Positions 22,645 to 33,428 of a stretch of 64,000 bases of DNA are shown here, piece after piece. The stretch is from Symbiotaphrina buchneri (lineage: Eukaryota > Ascomycota > Symbiotaphrinales > Symbiotaphrinaceae): NCBI GenBank assembly GCA_001599915.1, contig BCIG01000016.1, forward strand, positions 1 to 64,000, read 5' to 3'. Every line of letters starts with the position of its first letter. The first letter of the stretch is position 1. Below the pieces are notes generated by a model. That model was not told the origin of the DNA, searched no databases, and saw only the letters and a program-made list of their open reading frames with translations. A program made the position numbers and the translations under genes.

Positions 22645-24162
22645 ATGTCTAATAACAATTCTACCAGCTCTGACAGTACGTTTATTGACATCACCCGAGT
22701 ATTCCAATAATTGATGACATCCGCAGCACCGTCGTCTTCTGAGAGCGGCTTCAGCTCCGGCGGCGCCCAAACAACTTCTTCAGACTCCTCAATGTCTACT
22801 CCAGCTTCCACATCCGCCTCCGCAACTTCAACATCCTCAGCGCAGCCAACATCATCCTCAGAGTCTTCGTCCTCTTCCTCGACGTCGTCCTCCTCTTCGC
22901 TCTCGTCTACCGACAGTTCTACCAGCAGCAGCGATTCCTCTTCTTTTTCGCAGGCGTCCTTTTCTTCCAGTCAGCAATCTGTCTTCTCCACTTCCTCTAC
23001 AGATGCCTCCTCTTCCTCTCAAACCACATCAGATGCGTCGTCGTCCTCCTCCTCATCCGCCGCAGCAAGCGCCGCCGCATCTACAAGTGCCGCCCCAAGC
23101 ACCGTTCTCTTGACTTCCGTTGCAACTATCACACCCTCAACCAATCCAGCCACGCAGGAACCGGCTACTGTCATTATTACCTCGACGATCCAACCGTCTG
23201 GGAACTCCCAGAGCCAGGCAGGTTCCTCATCGACTCTCTCATCCTCATCCTCACCAACTGCTGCTGCGAGCCTAGCTACCTCTACTAGTGGTTCCGGGCA
23301 TAATAGCGGACTAGGTACTGGAGGGAAAATTGCGGTCGCTGTGGTCGTTCCAGTTGCGAGCGTAGCGTTAATTGTCCTCGCCCTCTTATTCCTATGGAGG
23401 AAACGGAAGCAACGCAAGAATGCAGAGGAACTCCGCAGGAAGGAGGTTGAGGAGTATGGATTCAACCCCAACAATGATCCTACGCTCCCACCTGTCGCTG
23501 CAGGAAGTGTTATAACCGATGGTCCTGAGATGCGGGAAGATAACTCTGGCTATCGGGGTTGGGGCACAACCTCCGGGAGTGCTGGGGCCAGGAAGATGTC
23601 GACAACTCTCTCGAGCGGCAATGGACCGATAGGTACAGCCATCTCAGAGAGCGAAAGCCATCCTGGAACCTATGGTGCTGGCTCGCCACCAGGAGGAATC
23701 CCTGGCTCCGAATCACACTCTGGGGATCCATTACTTCGAGATTCTACTGGCAGACCTATTACTGCAGATTCTGAGACGATATCCGCCCTTCCAGCTGTAG
23801 GAGCTGCGCGGAACCATAATTCACAGAATCAGGGTGTACACCGTGGACCATCAAATGCATCTTCTTCCTATTCGGCCGCGAATCGGTCTGAAGGGTCAGA
23901 GGCGGGTTCTCTTCCCGGTGCTGGCTTTGTCAATGGCCACGGACCCAATTACTACACAGAGGGGGGTTATTATGACGACGGTAACTACCACCAAGGGCCT
24001 TACGGCGATGGTACTTATGGTGGCGGCTATGGTGGGCCAGGTGTAGGTGCAGGACAGCCGGTCATAAGGGACGTGCAGGCCAGACGCAACACTCGGATCG
24101 AAAACCCACCGAATGTTCTTACCCAGCAGCAGGGGAGTGCTGGCATCGCGCAGAACTTCTAA
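22645..24162 (+). CDS. Ser-rich single-pass membrane protein, Mid2/Wsc-like architecture
   Basis: Exons 22645-22675 and 22727-24162, 488 residues. Exon 1 encodes only MSNNNSTSSD. Residues up to about 200 are almost entirely Ser, Thr and Ala, as in heavily O-mannosylated wall-stress sensors. One transmembrane segment (IAVAVVVPVASVALIVLALL) is followed by a basic stop-transfer (WRKRKQRK) and a cytosolic tail with GFNPNNDPTLP, a motif I remember in similar Pezizomycotina proteins. The tail ends in Gly/Tyr-rich sequence. No cleavable signal peptide is visible, so the membrane segment may act as a signal anchor, or the true start may lie further upstream. The architecture suggests a cell-surface sensor, but no family domain is present and the role is inferred. 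Confidence 0.7.
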
Positions 24163-24810
24163 GCTGTCTCCTCAACCAACACTGTGTGACTGTCCGTTTC
24201 TACTGCTTTGGTCATATGGTTCAATTTCTTCGGCGGGACCGGCGTTCAATGATCATTCATGCATCGAAGGCGCCAAAATGGGGCGGTCCTTCATCACTAT
24301 AATTCTTGCATATTGGCTCGACCTCGGTTATACCAATGTTCGGTCAGCCCGCTATCCATTCTTTTGCACCATTTGCTACCTGTCGGGATTGAGAGCGCTC
24401 TGTGGTGGTCCTGCATTCTGTCCATAGACGACCTCTCTGTACGATATTGGCTTCGACATCTCGCTAGCTACATTAAAGATCAATGTAAATTGTCTCAACG
24501 GATTTGCTAGCATAGCTTCAAAAATCGCAAGACGATGACAGTAATCCCGTGGGCAGGTTATTGGCACTGTGAGCCCGAAACCCAATGACTCTGATTAAGC
24601 AAGAATATGATATTGGCTTACATCAGCAATCAACATTCCTCTCGGCGCATGGAGCACACCGCACTCAAGCGGCCTTGAAACGAGTCACAACAATCAGAAT
24701 TCAAAATAGCGTGTTATGATTACGACATTCCTGGCGGCTCCTTAATATCGGCATCTGTTCCTTATACAATTGGAATTGCAGGAGTTTATTTCTCAGCCGT
24801 CACACTATCA
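24163..24810. other. Convergent intergenic region
   Basis: About 650 bp between the stop of the Ser-rich membrane protein (plus) and the stop of the decarboxylase paralogue (minus). Nothing recognisable beyond expected 3' ends. Confidence 0.5.
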
Positions 24811-27221
24811 TTACTGGGCGTTAAACCTCTCCACTGCCGCGCCAGCGATTTTCAAAGCCAGTGGGGCATCGTATTTGTCCAGGATGATTTCGATTAGCTA
24901 CGGAACGTCAGATGTCAGGTGGCTCTGAAAACGGGTAGCGTTATCGGAACACATACAATGGCACAGTTCGGCTTCTCGAGAGCAGGATCTTCAAGGATCT
25001 TATCCAGTTCGATGGATGAGCTCACTTTATACGATCTGGACTCGAAGCCTGGACCGAAGGTTTTGAGAAGATTGCAATAAGTCCAATCGGGGATGTCATT
25101 GTAAGGAGCATGGAGACCATGAATGGTTCTCTCAACCGTATATCTGGAAACATTAGCCCCTCCGGTATCCGGAAGTTCAGCGTCTGGTATCGAGTCTGAC
25201 TCACCCGCCATTGTTAAGGACAAGGCTGGTGCACTGGGTCAGCATTCGTCTGTCATGGCATTAGAATGACATGGCCTTATATTATAGGCCTGGTGTCATG
25301 ACGCAGCAAGTCGGCGAAAGCTTGTACTGTGAGCTGCAATGATCCATCACCTCTAATCAGGATACATCTGTTATATTTCTGGCCAGCTTCTTTCGCAGCC
25401 ACGAATGCTCCTACTGCAGCACCAGTCGCAAAACCTATGCTTCCGAACACCTCCTGCGTGAACATTGTTATGGACCCTGGCAATGGGGTCTCGTTGAAGC
25501 CTGTCGATGCTGTCCCAGTCTCAACGATGACCACGTCATCTTCACAAAGGAAATCACCAAGTCGCTGACTCAGTCAATAAGCATTAATCATCTTTATAAG
25601 TCTGTCTCTTACTCACACGCCAAATCCAGGCCTGTGTTACAGCCTCGCTCTGCTTTGGCATATCGCCATAGGGCACACAAGGCATTGGAGTCGTTCCCAG
25701 GGCCAATGGTCTCTTCTCCAATGACTTGTTGAGCTGTTCCAGGACCTCCAAACGCTTAGCTTCTTGTCTGCAGCGTACTGCTAAGTTATACTCACATATT
25801 TCATTTTCACGTCGAACTTTTCGGCGCCAATCTGTATTGTTCAATGTCAAATTGTGCACAACTCAGAGTGCGTTTCATTGCTTCTTTCTGACACTTACCT
25901 TGAACCAGAACCGTTCGAAGTCTATGATAACTTCTGGTCTCACATGCTCGGTGAACTCTCCCCTGTCGGTATTCAGTCGGGTTTAATGTTTGTTTCGGGC
26001 GAACTTGTTTTACGCACGTGTTGAAGTCGCTCTAAGGGTTGAGACGTCAATTTCTTTGGCACATAATGTCCAAAGCTACCTTACGCACCGGATAATTGCC
26101 TATCCGTAGAACACAGTCCGCGCTTTCGACGGCCTTCTGCACGTCTGGCTTGCTGAGCTTTCCACAGTATACCCCGCCGAATCGCCCGTTCTTTTCGTTG
26201 ACGCCCCCTTTTCCCATAGGGGTGCAAAAGAATGGTAGGTTTGTCAAGCTCAAAAGCTGAGTGATTTCGGCGATCACTCCGTGCCGGACAGCGCCTGAAG
26301 AACCTGTCAACATATAGTGAATAATACAGGGGTGTGACTTACCGCCATCTACAATGACGATGGCATTTTCATATTTCTCCAATCGGCACCGGACAGCTTC
26401 CACCACTCGTGTCTCCACCTCCGTGTCGTTAGGTGCCAACAATGTCCTCAATGGTGACTGCAGGCCTGCCGAGGTGATCTTTTGGAACGCCACATCCGTT
26501 GGGATGCCTATGTACCTGTCCAGATATCGTCAATCTCGGGGCTATGACAACGGACTGTCTAACGGATATATTACACAGGCTGAGAGTAATGCATCATTGC
26601 TCAAAGAAGAGGCCTGTCAGCGCACGAAAGTAGGGCTTTGGATGGGAAATTGCTTCTAACCTTCAAGAACACGATCAATCTCAGAGCCAGCAGTCGATGC
26701 ATCCTCAAGTCTCGTCGTTGCACACGAGAGCTGTTCGGACATCTCGTGATAGTTCCTTTGCATTCTTTGTTAGAGTCGAGATCCGGTCAATCACGCGATC
26801 TCTACTTGCTTGAATTCTCCAGTCCCTAGCGTACGATGAAGGATGGCGTGACTACGCTGCGCCTTCATGCTCGGATAGCCCACGATATGGACAAGGGGTA
26901 CGAATTCCGTATATGCGCCAGCAATGCCGCACAAGGCTGAAAGCTCGCCAGGGCCAAAAGTCGTCACAAGAGCTCCGACGCCGTTGATGCGACCATAGCC
27001 GTCAGCAGCATATGCGCCGACTAGCTCATTTGGATTTCCGCGCCACTCGAGACCGGACTCTAGGATCAAGTCGAGGAAAGCCAGTTCAAAGTCTTCCTGG
27101 GTAAGTCTCACTTGATGTAAACAGCAGCCCCGTGCTTACCTCCAGGGACTCCAAAGACCGATTTGACACCCAGCTCTTGGATACGGCGCACCAGATACTG
27201 TCCAACTAGAATTTCGGCCAT
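24811..27221 (-). CDS. Pyruvate-decarboxylase-family (ThDP) protein, intron-rich, possibly decaying
   Basis: Fourteen inferred exons: 27221-27140, 27092-26810, 26755-26661, 26599-26575, 26515-26343, 26294-26089, 26031-26018, 25962-25899, 25831-25796, 25754-25617, 25564-25281, 25225-25205, 25143-24957 and 24897-24811; 564 residues, the usual PDC length. Recognisable blocks are [32 protein letters not shown] (catalytic Glu kept), the ThDP motif [17 protein letters not shown]...VLNNGGYTVE and the conserved C-terminus. PDC-type enzymes decarboxylate 2-oxo acids to aldehydes in the cytosol. Two oddities suggest altered or lost function. The catalytic His-His pair reads His-Arg (ILHRTLG). The intron after exon 11 starts with ataagg instead of gtaagg. 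One further intron uses GC-AG. The exon 5/6 acceptor is uncertain by a few residues. Pyruvate, phenylpyruvate or indolepyruvate substrates cannot be separated by eye. Confidence 0.85.
25226..25280 (-). other. Intron with non-canonical AT...AG ends in the decarboxylase paralogue
   Basis: Reading on the minus strand, exon 11 ends ...RPI plus two bases and the next bases are ataaggccatgtc; the intron ends caccag before codons for LVLNNGG. Only this join keeps the frame and rebuilds the family motif. Read-through gives a stop within three codons. A single G-to-A change at the first donor base explains it. Confidence 0.6.
26756..26809 (-). other. GC-AG intron in the decarboxylase paralogue
   Basis: The donor is gcaagt and the acceptor gcaaag. 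The phase of the next exon ([16 protein letters not shown]) fits only if exon 2 ends two bases into a Lys codon, immediately before gcaagt. GC-AG introns are a known minor class, and gcaagt is their preferred donor. Confidence 0.6.
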
Positions 27222-29347
27222 TTCGGGAGTGTATCCTCGGTCCTAAGAAGGCGTGTTGGACCAATGTTGGGAATATTGTCCAATTGTGTGGGTACATGTC
27301 CGGTTTATGTATGCAGTCAACCGCTGGACAGTACCATCCCCCACATCTACTGTGTGGGCTGCCGGATGGTTGCATGCCCCGCCTGTAACTTTCATACGAG
27401 TCGGCCAACAATCAATTCCTGACCGCCATGACGGGTCGACGCTACGATTTGACTGCCAGAGTCCAGTCTGGGTAAGGAATACGAGGAATTCCTGGCATGC
27501 TCAGCGCCACGCCTCCGTTCATTGGGTTTCACAACGGTCCATGGGATGGCCGCTCTCAGTGCGATAGTAATCATCTTTGATGGCCTACTTCTACGGGATG
27601 TGACTTATCGGGGATAGCAGACCCTGCTTTTCCCTTTCAGGCCTGTGTGCTGACGAAGTGGCTGCTCCAATCTCGAGGTTTGCTATCGGTCGTTGTCTGC
27701 GAATCAATACTCGGCATGCTGTTTTGGCCTTCTCTGCAAAATACTTGGAGCCCTAGCGGATACAACCACTTGTGCACGGGATGGTCAGCAGCCCTCAAGG
27801 CTAATGGATGCGATAGCAATGCATGGCTTTCACGGTGTATGTACCGTTGACTGATACTACATAGGTTCAGGAAGGGGGATCTGCACAGCAGTGCTCTCAG
27901 AGACTTGCGCGGTCAGTCGACTGTGCTGGGATAAGACGAATCCATGCGCGTAGGAGGGAGCCTGAGCACACGGCTGGACTCAGGGCGACATGTTTCTTCT
28001 CAGACGGGTCATTGGCATAATGCTGCTACCGGGCTGGCTTTCGAAAGTCCTCGCGTCCTCACTCGGGGACGGACTAGCTCTAGGGCCTGTCGTATCGGCC
28101 ATCGCCCTGGTGCATGACTTGAGTCCCGGGGATGAGACTTGCGACGTAATGGATCGGCCTTTGGCCTCCCATTCTACTTGCGTTCTACTGCAGCACCGAG
28201 TCTAGCAATGGCTTCCCGGCATGACAAATGTCTTTGTCTTTACAAAAGGATATCCTAGGCTGGGGATGGAGCAAACCCTAAAAGTCCATGAATTGAGATC
28301 TTCACATGTTCCTAAAAGCCATCTCTAGCAGGGCTTGCCGTTGCCAGCCGGCAATCGTGCTCACCTCGTGTATTAGCGGACGATCCAAGCTTCAATTGTA
28401 CCACAGGATAGAGTAAGACGGAGCTACATGATCTCCGCCGCCGTGTACAGCCATGCTTCATTCGCGGTCGAGACTGGAATTTGGATTTCTGAATGCGGTC
28501 TTGGCGCGAACCCCTGACACTTCCGCTCGTAGCCTTGGCCAGCCGCGCCCACAGAGAAATGACCGAAATACTCCAAGGCTTCCCGACTTCCACGCCCCGG
28601 CTGCAATGCGACTTGAGACGGGAGAACCGATCGTTAGCCGATGATTCCGCAGTTATCTGGGGCAAATATGGCGTCGTCCGCTTGTAGTTTGTGGTCCTTT
28701 TGGCGTGGTGGGGCCTCTTTACACTTCGTCGACGACGGAGTATGCATACGCTTCATCCCGACTCAAATGGGAAGTTTTGCGACTCTTACTTTATACTCCA
28801 TCGCCAGCAAGGTCTCTGACCGCAATAATAAATGAAAGCGGATAACTCGGATCAATCCATCCCAATTTTTCGCCTAAGAGTCCAGTGGTGATATACGTCG
28901 AGCGCTATATTTATCTTTATCGCTGAACAAGAGTAAGAGAACGAGGAAAGGGCTCCGCATCACGCATAAGATTAGTTATCCTGCCCTTACTCCTCTAAGC
29001 ACGCTCGCAAAGCAGACAGTTATTTTCCAGAGGAGCTTGAATAGCCCTAAGCCTTCATATTGAGTTCAATTGGGTTGAAGAAGTTGACCAGCGGTCAGTC
29101 ATGGACAACGCGGAATTTATGATGCCATCGCCCGCTGTCACCCCGCGTTTGTATCGGGGTAGGCCCGGAGATCGACCGGACCGTTCGGGCAAGCGAGCAC
29201 TTCCATCACGCTCCGCTTGACTTCATCCCATCAGCGCTCCACGCCTCAGCAACAAAAAACATCTCATCTTATTGCACTATCTCACCACTATCAGGCACGC
29301 CCTTTTCGTCTATAAGGACACAAGGGGTCCCTTCAACATCACTCACG
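27222..29347. promoter_or_regulatory. Divergent upstream region, decarboxylase paralogue and Ypi1
   Basis: About 2.1 kb between outward-facing genes. ORFs of 60-120 codons occur on both strands, but none shows a domain or plausible splicing. Upstream promoter DNA for both genes is expected; nothing specific can be identified. Confidence 0.45.
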
Positions 29348-30034
29348 ATGTCCGCCCTTTCCTCAACGCCTTCCACACGACCCTCAACTCCCACCTCGAC
29401 CAGCACCACCGGCGGCACGGGCAGCATGACGACCACAGCACAACCGGCGGGCCCGCTCGCGCCACCAGGCTTCCAGCTGCCGCCCGTCGGCCGCACGCTA
29501 CATCTGCGCGGCGAGCCGAGCCATTCTCATCGGCAGCACACGCGGCTGGCGACGACAACCACGACCACGGAGGTCGATGGCGAGAGCAGCGAGGCCGAGA
29601 TGAGCGACCGGAGCAACCGAAGGCGCGCACGCGCAAGAGGCAGGATCCATTGGGCGGAGGACGTGGTTGATAACGAGGGCTTGGGGAGGAAGTCGTCGAA
29701 AGGTATGTTTGAAATATATATCACATGTCCCTGTGAAATTCCAGGTCGCTGACGCGTCTGCGCCGGGCTATTAGTTTGCTGTATATACCACCGCCCACAT
29801 GCGGTCGGCGAGTCCAGCTCGTCTGACGAATCATCATCGTCCTCCTCTTCCGACAGCGACAGCGATAGCGAACCCGACACCAGCCGTGCGCAACCCGCCA
29901 AGCGTAGTGGGGCACATAACCATGATCATGGCACCTCCAAGGGCAAGGGCAAGTCCAAGAGGCGTACTCCAAGCCCGAACGCGTACGAGAAGATGCCTAG
30001 GCATAAGGGGACGGATAGGGGACCTGTCGCGTAA
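29348..30034 (+). CDS. ypi1: Type 1 phosphatase regulator Ypi1 (inhibitor-3, PPP1R11 family)
   Basis: Exons 29348-29702 and 29775-30034, 204 residues. The central motif RGRIHWAEDVVDNEGLGRKS joins across the 72-nt intron to KVCCIYHRPHAVGESSS, the diagnostic core of inhibitor-3/Ypi1. RIHW is the RVxF-like PP1-docking site, and the CCIYH segment is the family's Cys-rich hallmark. Flanks are Ser/Thr/Pro-rich and acidic-Ser stretches followed by a basic Lys/Arg tail, typical of this disordered inhibitor. In yeast Ypi1 binds Glc7 with Sds22, promotes its nuclear localisation and is essential for mitosis. It lies tail-to-tail with shugoshin, another phosphatase-linked mitotic protein. Confidence 0.92.
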
Positions 30035-30469
30035 GAGGTCGTGGGTTTGATCAGCACTTCAGGAAATTGGGGAGGCTTCTTCAAAAAGTCTTTGGAATCG
30101 GTTTTTGCATGTCCATGGTGTTTGGGGATATCGGGGCTTGCATCGTGCATTTATAGACGGTGTTTAGGAACATCCGGTCCGGCGCCAGGGCGACAGGTTT
30201 GTTCTGCGAAGAGACAGCAGGGCGGGATTTCACGGCCAGTTCAGGGTCTTTGATCACAGAAATTACAGTCTTCTGATTCTATCAGGGCCAGATGTTGTAC
30301 ATCCGGGCCGCAATTGCCTAGAAAAGGCCGAATGAATGAGCCAAACGCCGAAAAGAGGCGTGAAAAAGTTTTCCAAACTCCGTGATGTGTCCAATACAGG
30401 ACCCGGCTCGTCATTCATGTCACCGCACAGGGCGGGAATCGATCCCACACACCTTCAGCGGCCAAGGTC
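30035..30469. other. Convergent intergenic region between Ypi1 and shugoshin
   Basis: About 430 bp of 3' flanks. A gggaatcgatccc inverted repeat near 30433 superficially resembles a tRNA T-arm, but no matching acceptor or anticodon arm is present. Confidence 0.5.
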
Positions 30470-32991
30470 TTAAAGCATCATGCTTCTCCTTCTCGCAGCT
30501 GCTCTTTCGCTTCTACCCCTGACCGACCCAGTCTCTTCACCACCCTTCAGAGCCGTCGATAGATCTGACGCCACGCTCTTTGACGACTTCAGTGTTGTGC
30601 TGCCCTTCCCCGTGGCGTCTACGGGTCCATCGATAGAAGCGGCACCCGCACCCATCGACATCCTTCTCCTCCCGGTAGTACTTGTAATGCCATCTAGCGT
30701 ACCGGCGACGGAGTTGCGCCTAGATAATCTCCTTTGTGTCTCCCCTTTCAGAGTCCCGGCTGCCACTGGCGAAGATGAGCTCTCGTTGAAGTCATATATG
30801 CCCAAGTCCAGTTTTTGCATTGCCTGATCGATGCTTTCGATGCTCTTCTCTTTGACGGCTTCTTTGTCTTTGGGTTTAGCAGGGCGGCCGGCGCTCATCA
30901 GAGCAGAAATGGCGGTCTTTGAACCTGATGGCTGAACAGGGTGCGGGCAATCTTCCTCGGCTGGTGGCTCTTCGATTTGTGGCTGGTGCAAACACGAGGT
31001 TCTTCTCCGTCGCTGGCTAGCTTTAGACTGTGGCCCATCCTCTAGGGTCGCTGATTTGTCCTGCAACGGACTTGCGGCGCTTTCAGAAGCTGTTGGAAGA
31101 GTCTTCCAAGCGTCATCTTCAGCTGCAGCGGCTCCGTCATCCTTCTCCTTCTTGATGAGCACCGTCCTTATGGCCTTGTCAGTCTCTTGTCCTGTCTTAC
31201 TGACCTCTTGGTCAGAACCACTGGAATGCTGTCCTTCAATATCAGTTCTGACAGCTGTCCTCACATACAGCACTTCACCCCCTGCACCAACAGCGGGCGC
31301 CAGCTCTTTACCTGGCCGCCGCATCTTGTCACGAAGATTTGGTTCTGCGTAGTTGACACTCCCGCGGGGACGTCTGCTCGGGCGACTGCCAGCCAGGGTA
31401 CTGCCTAAATCTCCCGCAGCTGATGAGTTTAAGTCCGTCGGCGGTGGAGTGTCTCGCGATTCTGGTCTCCTGGATGATGGCTCAGTGGAGACTGGTGACA
31501 GCAGGTCAAGGCCATGGGGTGTTTCAGGTGGCAGCTCTACCAGATCTGGTTCCGCAGGTATCGAAGGTTGGACTATTTCTGGCGCTTCCACCGAGAGTGC
31601 CTTAGCTGGCTGGTTTCTCGCTGACAATCCAGACGACTTTGTGCGTTCTGCTCCCGTCTTCCTATCTTGAGGTTTCTCCTTCATATCACCCTGCTGTTTG
31701 GCAAGCACATATGGATCCGTCTTCTTGGGAGACAAGTTGACATTTTCTATAGGGTTGTCAGTCGCGAACACCGAAAAGGGAACTCTCCGGCACTCACTTG
31801 GTTCTAGCGCTTTCCTTCTAGAAGCGCTTGTTGCAGCCTTATAGTCCTTTTCCACAGCTGTAGGGCGAATTCTTGAGGTTTCGGGCTTCCGCTTTTCTTC
31901 TCTAACTTTGGCTGCGACTTTGACTGAGGCATCTTTCTTTGTAAAAGTGAAGTCTGATACATCAGAATGCTCCATAATTGGTGCATCATGGTCATCGCCG
32001 ACATTAAACTTTCTCTTTGCCCCAGCTCTGAGTGATGTAGATGATTTGTCGACACTGCCTGTTTTCGAAGTATCCCTAGTTATAGCTGGTTTGACTCCCG
32101 CTGTTGCCGTCGGTGCCACTGTGCTGTCGCGCCTTTTCTTCCGAGTCTCAAGGTTGGCCATAAACGCCGGAGGGTCTACCTCCGACTCGTCCCTTGTGTG
32201 GTCATTATCAGCAGGCCGACGACCCGGATCGTACTTCACGGGATCAGTATCGTCAAAGTGTGCGACAGGCGGTGGTCCTATATGGGGCGAGTCCGTGAGG
32301 TCTGCATCTTCTGATAGTAACTTCAATATTTCATCCCGACTGTCAAAGTATTAGCAGAGCATAATGGACACCAGGACCTGCACAAATGCCAAAACGTACT
32401 CCATAGACGGTCTGGGGTATGCCTTATCCTCGGCTATGACCGGCAGCCTCCCTTCACCGCCAAACATCTCACTGAAAGAGGGTCTATTTCTCCTGGTCCT
32501 CTGCCCTGGACTTTCGCATGTAGACAGTCGTAATCTGACCTTCTTTGCCGGGGATGCATGTCGTCGCTCCGCAGTATGCTGAATCCGTCCGAGTTCGGCG
32601 ATAAGACTCTGAAACTCATCGAGCTTAGCTTCGAATTTGCCCTTCACCGAGGATATATCATCTGCAATGGTTCGATGGGTGCGTTGTCTGTCAAGTTCGG
32701 ATTCGATTTTGATCAACTGTTCTCGTAGGGATATATTTTCGGCCAGCAGTCGGGAGGTCTCTCCTTCGAGGTTGCGTATCCGAAGTGACTGGGCGGAATT
32801 GGCCCTGATTACACGTCAAGGACCCTCTTCAATCACTAAGAGGGTATCAAATACCTTGCAATCTCGCGATTCTGTCGGATGAATCTTCTCTTCACTGTGG
32901 AGGGTCAGAGCTGCTGATATGCCTCGAATGGCAGCTACTCACGTGTGTCAATGGACTCGATCTGTGTAGCAGGTTCATTCAGTCGCGCCAT
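30470..32991 (-). CDS. sgo1: Shugoshin (Sgo1), centromere cohesion protector
   Basis: Five inferred exons: 32991-32943, 32894-32855, 32804-32400, 32339-31798 and 31746-30470, 770 residues. The N-terminus has the shugoshin coiled coil: RRFIRQNREIARANSAQS, then a leucine-zipper-like run through SLREQLIKIESEL. In the family this dimerises and recruits PP2A-B56. The middle is long and disordered. The basic SGO motif RPSRRPRGSVNYAEPNLRDK sits at about residue 450, the part that binds phosphorylated histone H2A at centromeres. The last intron (51 nt, 31797-31747) has good ends (gtgagt...tatag) but is in frame and open, so retention would add 17 residues; splicing gives ALEPKNVNLSPKK, closer to relatives. 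Head-to-head with Dad2. Confidence 0.88.
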
Positions 32992-33428
32992 TTGCGCCGA
33001 CCAGCAATATATTGTAGTCCCAGACGTGGGTAATCTATTGCAATATTCGTGAGGCACCGCTGATCATCTGATGGATGACTGATTGACTGATAGATAGAAT
33101 GATGACCTTGGATGTTGATGATGCTGAGGTCGTGCGCCCACAGTTCCCCGTTGGCGAAAATGAGCAAAACAGACTGACTATTTGGGCATGGTTGCCAAGA
33201 TGCGCTAGTTAATTCCACTAGGATGGTGGTTCGCGTCGCGGCAGCGCGAACCTCGCGAGGACTCCACAAGGTCCCGGTCGCTATCAAACAATCCAAAACG
33301 ATCAAACGTCCAAGAATCACCTCTCACGATTGCAACAACTCAAAACTACGACAACACACGACAATCTTGGGGCCTTTCACCTGACTTCCTGCCGCCAACC
33401 ATCAGACATTCAACACCGCATGATCAAC
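32992..33428. promoter_or_regulatory. Bidirectional promoter of shugoshin and Dad2
   Basis: 437 bp separate the two start codons of outward-facing mitotic genes, so the promoters must overlap or adjoin. A gcgaacctcgcgag stretch sits near 33247. I could not pick out a specific cell-cycle box with confidence. Confidence 0.55.

Noticed and set aside
23019-23474. Minus-strand ORF opposite the Ser-rich repeat
   Set aside because: It is the antisense shadow of Ser codons in the membrane-protein gene.
28312-28665. 117-codon minus-strand ORF with an Arg-rich Cys region suggesting a Zn2Cys6 factor
   Set aside because: The six-Cys spacing of a Zn2Cys6 cluster is absent; the Arg/Cys run looks accidental.
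30410-30480. tRNA-like T-arm (gggaatcgatccc) near the shugoshin stop
   Set aside because: The short inverted repeat looks like a T-arm, but no acceptor stem partner, D-arm or anticodon arm could be found at the right distance.
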